Part shown: positions 45,586 to 52,355 of the stretch, one piece after another | Numbering within the stretch: position 1 is the first letter of the stretch | How the letters are laid out: every line of letters begins with the position of its first letter | Assembly: GCF_000696185.1 (NCBI RefSeq) | Contig: NZ_KK853997.1 | Location: 7,732,325-7,796,324 of the forward strand | Direction: 5' to 3' | Length of the DNA: 64,000 nucleotides | DNA from: Kitasatospora cheerisanensis KCTC 2395 | GTDB taxonomy: Bacteria; Actinomycetota; Actinomycetes; Streptomycetales; Streptomycetaceae | Notes under the pieces: model-generated | Told to the model about the DNA's origin: nothing | Database searches by the model: none | Seen by the model: only the letters and a program-made list of their open reading frames with translations | Made by a program: the position numbers and the translations under genes

Positions 45586-46488
45586 ATGAAGTCGGTGCGG
45601 TTCAGCAGGTTCGGAGGCTCCGAGGTCCTGGAGATCGTGGACCTTCCCGCCCCGCACGCCGGCCCCGGCCGGATCCGCATCGCCGTCCGCGCCGCCGGCG
45701 TCAACGCCAGCGACAGGAAGAAGCGCGCGGGCCTGATGGACCAGGAACTGCCGCAACTGCTCGGGCACGAGGCGGCGGGCGTGGTGGACGAGGTCGGCGC
45801 GGGCGTCACGGGCGTGTCCGTCGGCGACCGCGTGCTCGGCCTCTCCGAAACCGCCGGCGTCCAGGCCGAGTCGGCGGTGCTGTCGCACTGGGCGCCGCTG
45901 CCGGCGTCCGCGGGCTTCGCCGCTGCGGCGGCCCTCCCGTCCGCGGCCGAGACGGCCGCCCGCGGACTCGACCGGCTGGGCGTGGCGAGCGGCACCCTGG
46001 TCCTGATCAACGGCGCCTCGGGAAGCGTCTGCAGCGTCGCCGTCCAGCTGGCCGTGGCCCGCGGCGCGGGGGTGATCGGCACTGCCGGCCCCGCCGGGCA
46101 CGCCTACGTCCGGTCACTCGGGGCGGAACCCGTCGCCTACGGCGATACCCTCGGGCCGGCCGTCCGCGCCCTGGCCCCCGGCGGCGTCGACCGGGCCCTG
46201 GACGTCGCCGGACACGGAGCGCTGCCCGGGCTCATCGAGCTCAGCGGCGGCCCCGGACACGTCGTCACCCTCGCCGACTTCACCGGCGCCCAGCAGCACG
46301 GGGTGGCCTTCAGCCGCGGGGACGACGGCCGGGCCCTCTACGTCCTCGGCGAACTCGGCGCGCTCGTCGAAAGCGGCCGCCTCGCCCTTCCCCGGGTGCA
46401 CGCCTTCCCGCTCGACCGGGTCGCCGAAGCGCACCGCCTCGGCGAGAGCGGCCGCGCGGCCGGGAAGATCGTCCTGGTCGACGGCTGA
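45586..46488 (+). CDS. Zinc-independent MDR NADP-dependent oxidoreductase (quinone reductase-like)
   Basis: The 300-residue medium-chain dehydrogenase/reductase lacks the zinc cysteines. It shows VRFSRFGGSEVLEIVDLPAP, VRAAGVNASDRKKRAGLM, GHEAAGVVDEVGAGVTGVSV, the nucleotide motif LINGASGSVCSVAVQLAVAR (AxGxVG-like) and the end VAEAHRLGESGRAAGKIVLV. Related enzymes reduce quinones or enones with NADPH. The ATG at 45586 follows AGGA closely. A deletion scar of a short-chain dehydrogenase lies upstream, which may mean this locus was rearranged. Confidence 0.9.
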   Translation: MKSVRFSRFGGSEVLEIVDLPAPHAGPGRIRIAVRAAGVNASDRKKRAGLMDQELPQLLGHEAAGVVDEVGAGVTGVSVGDRVLGLSETAGVQAESAVLSHWAPLPASAGFAAAAALPSAAETAARGLDRLGVASGTLVLINGASGSVCSVAVQLAVARGAGVIGTAGPAGHAYVRSLGAEPVAYGDTLGPAVRALAPGGVDRALDVAGHGALPGLIELSGGPGHVVTLADFTGAQQHGVAFSRGDDGRALYVLGELGALVESGRLALPRVHAFPLDRVAEAHRLGESGRAAGKIVLVDG

Positions 46489-46562
46489 GCACCACCGCCA
46501 CCCAGGCCCTGCCCCGAAGGCGCACTCCCAGGATGCCGCCGTCGATTCCGATGGGCCGCCAA

Positions 46563-47279
46563 TCAACCGACCTCGACCGAGAGTTGGGTGCCGAGTTCGC
46601 GGAAGCCGAGCCGGGCGGCGACCCGGCGGGAGGCCGGGACGCGGGCCCGCCACTGGGGGAGGAGGCCGGCGGCGAGAGCGTGCCGCGCGGCGGCGGAGGC
46701 GGCGCGACGGGCGAGGCCGTGGCCCCGGTGGGCGGGGTCGGTGAGCACACCGAGATGCGCGATCCCGAACGGCCAGCGGCGGTAGCCGCAGGCGGCGAGC
46801 ACCCGGCCGTCCTCGGCGAGGACCGTGAAGACCGGCGAGGTGAGGCCGGCCAGGCCGGACTCCTCGGCATCCGCTGCGCCCGTGCGGTGCGCGAGGTCGC
46901 ACAAGCGGGCGTCGTCGCAGGGGAGTTGGTGGACGGTGGCCGGGTGCGGGCGGAGGCCGCCAGGGGCGAGGTAGGCGAGCGCGGCCGGGCCGAGCAGCCC
47001 GGTGACGGGGAGGAGGGTGCGCAGGAGGTCGGGGTCGGTGGCCGGTTCGTCCGGCTGCTCGTGCAGGGCCGCGCGGAGCAGGCGGGCGCGGCGCTCGTCC
47101 GGGGCGGTGGCCAGGACGGCGCCGCCCAGCGTCACCAGGCCGACCCAGCCCGGTGGGCAGAAGCCGGAGTTCGGCGAGACCACGACGGTGGCCCGGCCGG
47201 GAGCGGGGAAGGTCGCCGGGGCGTCCGCCAGGAGCTCCCAGCGGCGCCAAGTCTCGTGCAGCAGAGCATCGTTCGTCAT
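46563..47279 (-). CDS. GNAT family N-acetyltransferase
   Basis: The 238-residue protein has a helical N-terminal half and a C-terminal GNAT domain (about 135-238): VFTVLAEDGRVLAACGYRRW, FGIAHLGVLTDPAHRGHGLA then RRAASAAARHALAAG, including the RGHGLA acetyl-CoA loop. The ending VAARLGFRELGTQLSVEV is typical. The substrate is unknown. The stop of the MDR oxidoreductase faces it (convergent). The 182 bases upstream (47280-47461) show no supported gene. Confidence 0.85.
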   Translation of the reverse strand: MTNDALLHETWRRWELLADAPATFPAPGRATVVVSPNSGFCPPGWVGLVTLGGAVLATAPDERRARLLRAALHEQPDEPATDPDLLRTLLPVTGLLGPAALAYLAPGGLRPHPATVHQLPCDDARLCDLAHRTGAADAEESGLAGLTSPVFTVLAEDGRVLAACGYRRWPFGIAHLGVLTDPAHRGHGLARRAASAAARHALAAGLLPQWRARVPASRRVAARLGFRELGTQLSVEVG

Positions 47280-47461
47280 CGCGCCATCCTGCCCGCCGCA
47301 CCCCGCGCCCGGCACCTCGATTGTGCGCGCACCGCGGGCCGCCGGCCGGGAACGCGGCGGGCGGTGCCGGTGCGGATCTCGGCCGCCGCGTCGGCGTGGA
47401 TCGCCGGGCGCTGCGAGGTGCCGTGCGGCGAAGGGGAGGAGCGGGTCGGGGCGGGGTGAGG

Positions 47462-48097
47462 TCAGTGGCCGCCGCGCGGGTACTCGCAGCCGCCTTCCAG
47501 GTAGACGCCGTGCACCTCGATGCGGCCCGCACCGGAGAGGACGCCGGTCAGACAGCCGCCCGAGCCCGGCACGGAGAGGGTGAAGTGGACGCCGTCGCCG
47601 GCGGCGGACAGCGTGGCCTGGGGGTAGTCCAGCCGGTTCATCAGCGCGCGGCCCTGCGCCTCGTCGGCGGGCGTCTCGCGGGCGGCCGCCGCCGTGATCC
47701 GGGCCGCGTGCGCCTCGCCCCGGCAGCGCTGACTCTCCGTCAGCAGCATCATCTTCCGGAAGGCGTGGTTCTCCGCGTACTTGGGGTTCTCCGGGTTCGA
47801 CCCGCCGGACTCGCCGGAATCGCCGGGCCCGGCGGTCGGCACCGGGGTGGGCACGGCGGTGGAGGCCGTCGCGCAGGCCTTCGCCACCGCGGGGAACTTC
47901 TGGTCCGCCTCGGCGAGTTCGCGCTGCCGGCGCTCCGCCGCCTCCTGCTCGATCTTGCTGATGCTCGCCGACACCTGCGGGTCGGGCTGCGCCTTCGCCC
48001 CGGTGCCGGGGTCGCCCGCGTGCGTGCTGCCGCAGGCGGTCAGCGTGCCGGTGGTGGCGAGCGCGACAGCGGCCAGGACCAGGACAGGACGTTTCAC
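47462..48097 (-). CDS. Small secreted lipoprotein
   Basis: The 211-residue protein has a lipoprotein signal (VLVLAAVALATTGTLTACGS, lipobox LTAC, Cys about residue 22). A helical Gln/Glu-rich part (SASISKIEQEAAERRQRELA) and a Pro/Gly/Ser linker follow, then a C-terminal domain with three more cysteines (SQRCRGEAHAARIT, SGGCLTGVLSGAG, LEGGCEYPRGGH). The family is not recognised. It is anchored on the outer face of the membrane. The GTG at 48097 has GGGAG eight bases upstream. Confidence 0.8.
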   Translation of the reverse strand: MKRPVLVLAAVALATTGTLTACGSTHAGDPGTGAKAQPDPQVSASISKIEQEAAERRQRELAEADQKFPAVAKACATASTAVPTPVPTAGPGDSGESGGSNPENPKYAENHAFRKMMLLTESQRCRGEAHAARITAAAARETPADEAQGRALMNRLDYPQATLSAAGDGVHFTLSVPGSGGCLTGVLSGAGRIEVHGVYLEGGCEYPRGGH

Positions 48098-48307
48098 GGC
48101 GAGTGCTCCCAAGGAAAACCAGTGGCGGGCCCCGGGCGGCCCGTCCCCCCGCGCGGCATTCTTCCGTATGCGATGCACCTGGCGCCAGAGTATCCGTACT
48201 CAAGTGCGGCCCAGGGCCGGACGGCGACGGCCGCGCCCGGCCCGAGCGCGCCTCCGTCGTACGATCCGCCGGTCGTATCCGTCGTACCGACCAGGGGGAT
48301 CCACACG

Positions 48308-49090
48308 ATGGCGCAGACCGACCAACACCGCGTGCACCGCTCCTCGTTCGGCGCGGTCGCCGGCGCGTACGCCGAACACCGCCCCGACTACGCGCAGGCC
48401 GCCGTCCGGTGGGCGCTCGAAGCGGCGCCCGGGCCGCGGGTGCTCGACCTCGGGGCCGGGACGGGCAAGCTCACCGGCTGCCTGCTCGCCGCGGGCGTCG
48501 AGGTCGTCGCGGTCGAACCCGACCCGGCGATGCTCGGCGCGCTGCGCCGCGAGCTGCCGGAGGTCCGGGCGCTGGCGGGCAGCGCCGAGGCGATTCCGCT
48601 GCCGGACGGATCCGTTGACGCCGTGGTGTCCGGCAACGCGATGCACTGGTTCGACATGGACGCGGCCGGCCCGGAGATCGCCCGGGTGCTCGCCCCGGGC
48701 GGGGGGCTGGCCGGGTTGTGGAACCTGTTCGACGACGGCGTCGAGTGGGTGGCCGGCCTGGCCCGGGTCGGCGGGCCCGAGGCGATCGGCCCGCGCGACG
48801 TGCCCGCGAGCTGGCGCACCGCGACGGCCGCGCTGCACCTGCCCCCTGCCGGCGGCCCCGCCCGGTTCGGAGCGGCCGAACAGGCCGAATTCCCGCACGG
48901 GCAGCGGCGGACCGCCGAATCGCTGGTGGCGACGCTCGGCACCAGGGCCGGCCTGCTGGTGATGCCCGCGGACGAGCGGGAGGCGCGGCTCGCCCGGGCC
49001 CGCGCCTACCTGGCGGGCCGGGCGGAGACCGCGGACGGCGAGTTCGACCTCCCGATGCTGACCGGGGTGCTGCGGGCCCGCCGTCTCTGA
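48308..49090 (+). CDS. Class I SAM-dependent methyltransferase
   Basis: The 260-residue protein of the SAM-dependent methyltransferase 11 type starts VHRSSFGAVAGAYAEHRPDY. It then has PRVLDLGAGTGKLTGCLLAA, VVAVEPDPAMLGALRRELPE and GSAEAIPLPDGSVDAVVSGN, then AMHWFD. The substrate is unknown; similar proteins are common single genes in Streptomyces. The ATG at 48308 has GGGGGA upstream. It is divergent from the lipoprotein gene. Confidence 0.92.
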   Translation: MAQTDQHRVHRSSFGAVAGAYAEHRPDYAQAAVRWALEAAPGPRVLDLGAGTGKLTGCLLAAGVEVVAVEPDPAMLGALRRELPEVRALAGSAEAIPLPDGSVDAVVSGNAMHWFDMDAAGPEIARVLAPGGGLAGLWNLFDDGVEWVAGLARVGGPEAIGPRDVPASWRTATAALHLPPAGGPARFGAAEQAEFPHGQRRTAESLVATLGTRAGLLVMPADEREARLARARAYLAGRAETADGEFDLPMLTGVLRARRL

Positions 49091-49097
49091 CGGCGAC

Positions 49098-49900
49098 TCA
49101 GGAGGCTGCGCGGTCCTGGTGCAGCGGGACGGCGTACACCGGCTCCGGACCGTACGAGGTGAAGCCGGAGGCGAGCAGGATCGGGCCGGAGGTGGTCGGG
49201 TTCGCCTTGACCAGCGCCATCGTCGCGCCGTGGCCCACCGCGTAGGTCAACCGGGCGCCGAGCAGCGCCCGGTACACGCCGCGCCTGCGCCACTGCGGCA
49301 CCACCACTCCGCCGGTGAGCCGGGCGACGCCGTCCACGACCTGCACGCCGCCGCTGCCGATGGGCTCGCCGTCCAGGTACGCGACGACCATGCCGCCGCC
49401 ACCGGCCGGGACGGACGCCGCGTTCCGGGCGGCGAGGGCCTCGATCCGGTCGTCCGGCGGAACGGCGCCGTTGAAGGCGGCGGCCTCCATCGTCACGCCG
49501 TCCCGGGCGGTGGCGGCGTCGGTGGCCCAGCGCAGCGAGACGTCCACGACGGGCTGCCGGAGCTCGGGGACGCCGCCGCTCAGGTCGGCCGCCATGATCT
49601 CCAGCACCAGCTTCACCGTCGCGCCGCGCGCGGACAGTTCGGCCTCCAGGTCGGCCGGGGCGCCGAGCAGCACCTGCCAGTCCAGGATCGGCGGGCCGAA
49701 GGCGCGGGCCCGCTCCACCAGCTCGTCGACGACCCGGCCAACCGGGCGGCCGGCGTGAACGAGACCACGGAGAGGTCGAAGTCGACGTAGTCGGGCAGCC
49801 GGAGGAAGGTGTACTCGTCGGTGCGGACGACCTCGGCGTCGGGCGGCATCCAGACCCAGGCCGCACCGGCGGCGGCGACATCGGAAACTGTCAGGCTCAT
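49098..49900 (-). CDS. GNAT family N-acetyltransferase, frameshifted
   Basis: The ATG at 49900 starts MSLTVSDVAAAGAAWVWMPP, EYTFLRLPDYVDFDLSVVSF. At 49732-49737 (run CCCGG on the plus strand) the frame moves. One added base joins it to VDELVERARAFGPPILDWQV and then to a GNAT domain: PAGGGGMVVAYLDGEPIGSG, GGVVVPQWRRRGVYRALLGA, ALVKANPTTSGPILLASGFT. Restored length is about 267 residues. The substrate is unknown. The gene is convergent with the methyltransferase at 48308. Confidence 0.85.
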
Positions 49901-49993
49901 GCAGCTCAGGCTAGGTGCGCATGATCGGAACGCCGGCTGCTGTTACAGGATCAGGACCTGACGGTGACACAGTTCGGGCCCGATCGGAACCTG

Positions 49994-50517
49994 TCAGCGG
50001 CCCCCGGCCAGCCGGTCGGCGTGGGCCCGCATCCGGGGCCGGTCGGCGGGGAAGCAGCTGTCCCACGGGCGGTCCAGCGGAAGCCAGGCGGCCGGCTGGT
50101 GGTCCTCCGGCGCGAGCGGCGCGGCCGGGTCGACCAGCGCGGCGTACGACAGCCCGAGGGTCGGCGGCAGACCGCGGAGGTACGAGCGGACGGCGGCGGC
50201 GGCCGGCGCGGCAGCAGCCGCACGGCGAGGCCGGTCTCCTCGCGGAGCTCGCGGGCGGCGCCCTCGCGCGGAGTCTCGCCCGGCTCGACCGCCCCGCCCG
50301 GCGGCACCCAGCCGCGGTGCCGGTGACGCACCATCAGGACGCGGGTCAGCGCCGGGTCGAACACCCACACCTCCGCCGCGAGCGGCTCGACCCACCCGCG
50401 GGCCCGCTCGGCGGCGAACCAGCGGCGGGCGTCGTCGTACTCGGCGGCGGCCGACGCGGCGTCGGCGGCCGCCGCGTCCAGGGCGCGCCGCTGCTCGGGC
50501 AGCTCTCGGGTCGGCAT
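49994..50517 (-). CDS. NUDIX hydrolase, frameshifted
   Basis: The ATG at 50517 begins a helical leader, and then the Nudix domain: VLMVRHRHRGWVPPGGAVEP and the Nudix box GETPREGAARELREETGL (GX5EX7REXXEEXG pattern complete). After AVRLLPR the frame shifts in a CCG run (50194-50213). One added base continues it as AAVRSYLRGLPPTLGLSYAA and EDHQPAAWLPLDRPWDSCFP, to 49994. The enzyme should hydrolyse a nucleoside-diphosphate-linked substrate; which one is open. Confidence 0.85.
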
Positions 50518-50552
50518 CCGGGCACCCTACGGCCCTGCTCCGACAGTGCGTC

Positions 50553-51605
50553 CTACTCGACGACCATCCGGACCTCGTGCCGGGGATCCCGGGTGCAGAG
50601 GAAGACGACGATCTCCTCCGGCCCCGTCAGGCCGGTCGGGTTGTCCTCGGGCCGGGCCGCGCGGGCAGGATCCCCGACCGGACTCCAACCCGGTTCGCCC
50701 TCCCCGCCCTCGGGGAGGGTCAGGAACAGGGCCGTCTCGGATCCGCAGTCGCACCGGACCCGGCGGGGGCCGACCGGCCAGCCGCCGGTCCTGGCGCCGG
50801 GAGCCACGGAGAGGTCCCGGTCGTAGGTCGGGCCGCCGGCGGCGTCCTGGGCCTCGTCCCACTCCAGCACGCGGGAGCGCAGCGGCTCCGGGAGGGCCTC
50901 GGCGCACGGGAACTCGGTGATGCCCTCCGGGCCGAGGACGCACTGCTCCAGCACGAAGCCGTCGATCGCGCCGGCCGGCCGCGGCGCCCCGACGGACCGT
51001 GAGAGTCCGGCCGCGGCACGCCAGATGAGGAGCGGGGCCGGTCCGGGAAGGTGCGAGAGAAGACCGGGCGCGCTGCGGTGGGGGAGCGGGCACCAGAGGA
51101 GCTGGACCAGGTCGGCGCCCTCCGGGAACGACGTCTCCGGTACGTCGGCGGCGTGCAGTTGCAGGACCGGCAGCAGGGGCACCGGCTGCTCGGGCGGCAG
51201 GAGTTCCTCGGTCGTGACGACGGCCCGGTCCCGCGGCTCGGCCGAGGCGGCGCGCTGGAGGTCGTACCAGCGGTCCCGGAAGGTGGCCAGGACGGAGCCG
51301 GGATCGGCCAGTTGCGCGGAGAACGGCTCCATCGACTGCTCGAAGTCCGCGTTCAGCCGGGCGAGTCCGGTGGCGGCATGCCGGGACTCCTCGGGCGTCG
51401 CGGGCCGTTCGACCTTCACCACGTGCGCCAGCCCGCAGGCCGGCCACGGCTCGTCCGCCGGCCACAGCAGGGGCCCCGCCAGTGAACTCGCCCCCGGAGC
51501 CGGGATCCCGCGGCGAGGATGCAGCCGAGTCGCGCGCCTGGCGAGGGGGGCGAGTTCGGGAAAGACGGCGAGAACGTCGAGCGGCCGGTCGGGCGTCGTG
51601 AACAT
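50553..51605 (-). CDS. DUF1963/YwqG-like protein
   Basis: The 350-residue soluble protein shows SSLAGPLLWPADEPWPACGL, LLPVLQLHAADVPETSFPEG then ADLVQLLWCPLPH, and a C-terminal metal-binding-like VRCDCGSETALFLTLPEGG followed by NPTGLTGPEEIVVFLC. The GGPxxWPxxxxWP and LPFP-LQ-C pattern is that of the DUF1963 (YwqG) family, whose function is unknown. The ATG at 51605 is the natural start. It is divergent from the DUF2199 gene. Confidence 0.7.
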   Translation of the reverse strand: MFTTPDRPLDVLAVFPELAPLARRATRLHPRRGIPAPGASSLAGPLLWPADEPWPACGLAHVVKVERPATPEESRHAATGLARLNADFEQSMEPFSAQLADPGSVLATFRDRWYDLQRAASAEPRDRAVVTTEELLPPEQPVPLLPVLQLHAADVPETSFPEGADLVQLLWCPLPHRSAPGLLSHLPGPAPLLIWRAAAGLSRSVGAPRPAGAIDGFVLEQCVLGPEGITEFPCAEALPEPLRSRVLEWDEAQDAAGGPTYDRDLSVAPGARTGGWPVGPRRVRCDCGSETALFLTLPEGGEGEPGWSPVGDPARAARPEDNPTGLTGPEEIVVFLCTRDPRHEVRMVVE

Positions 51606-51695
51606 GGGCCACGATCCCACCCGGGCACCGGCCGCTGTCAAGATCGGCAGCCCGGCCGCACCGCCTGTCCGACCAGGGCGGTAGCGTCTGCCGGC

Positions 51696-52208
51696 ACGTC
51701 GACCGATACCGGATTCAGCTGCGCCTGCTGCGGCGAACACCACGCCGAGACCCCCATGAACTTCTCCAGCCCCGCGCCGGTCCACTGGGAGCCGGGGATG
51801 GAGCGGGCGAAGAAGTGCGAGCTGACGTCCGACCAGTGTGTGATCCGGGGCGAGGCGTTCTTCGTCCGGGGCCTGATCGAACTGCCCGTCCTCGGCCACG
51901 ACGAGGTGTTCTCGTGGGGCGTGTGGGTGTCGCTCAGCGAGCGGAACTTCCTGCGGGCGAGCGAGATGTGGGAGAACCCCGCGCGGGAGTCGGAACCCGC
52001 GTACTTCGGGTGGCTGTCGACGGAGCTGTTCCCGTACGAGCCGACGACGATCAACCTGAAGACCATGGTGCACACCCGCGCGGTGGGCCTGCGGCCCACC
52101 GTGGAACTGGAGCCGACCGACCACCCGCTGGCCGTCGAGCAGCGGACGGGCATCACCATGGAGCGGGTGCGGCAACTCGCCGAGGCGGTGCTGCACGCCG
52201 GGGCGTGA
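51696..52208 (+). CDS. DUF2199 protein with apparent ACG start
   Basis: The product matches DUF2199: GFSCACCGEHHAETPMNFSS (zinc-type CxxCG), EKCELTSDQCVIRGE-like middle, RGLIELPVLGHDEVFSWGVW then VSLSERNF, and TAxHPLAVEQRTGIT-like end. The family N-terminus begins close before the CxxC, yet no ATG, GTG or TTG exists in frame there. The only fitting codon is ACG at 51696 (giving TSTDTGFSC), placed eight bases after TAGCGT, where a leaderless start would be. The next in-frame ATG, 51756, would delete the CxxC. A mutated or misread start, or initiation at ACG, are the options. Confidence 0.75.
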   Translation, partial: TSTDTGFSCACCGEHHAETPMNFSSPAPVHWEPGMERAKKCELTSDQCVIRGEAFFVRGLIELPVLGHDEVFSWGVWVSLSERNFLRASEMWENPARESEPAYFGWLSTELFPYEPTTINLKTMVHTRAVGLRPTVELEPTDHPLAVEQRTGITMERVRQLAEAVLHAGA

Positions 52209-52355
52209 CGGAGGCCGCCCTGAGCCGAACGAGGGGACTCGGACACCGCGGGAGACCGGGCGGGCCGGGGCGGGAGCGGGCGACCTACAGTGCGGCGCAG
52301 GGGCCGAGTGTCGTGCCCGAGGTGTGGGCGGGGCCTGATCGCAGTGGGAGAGCTC

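Noticed and set aside
47280..47461. Small plus-strand gene ending at 47459
   Set aside because: The tail frame (ISAAASAWIAGRCEV) has no start with a ribosome binding site and no recognisable family; the upstream part is a shadow of the GNAT gene.
49984..50018. Second ECF41-type promoter (AACCTGTCAGC as at 35012)
   Set aside because: No CGTC-like -10 at the right distance, and it lies inside the end of the Nudix gene with no plus-strand gene behind it.
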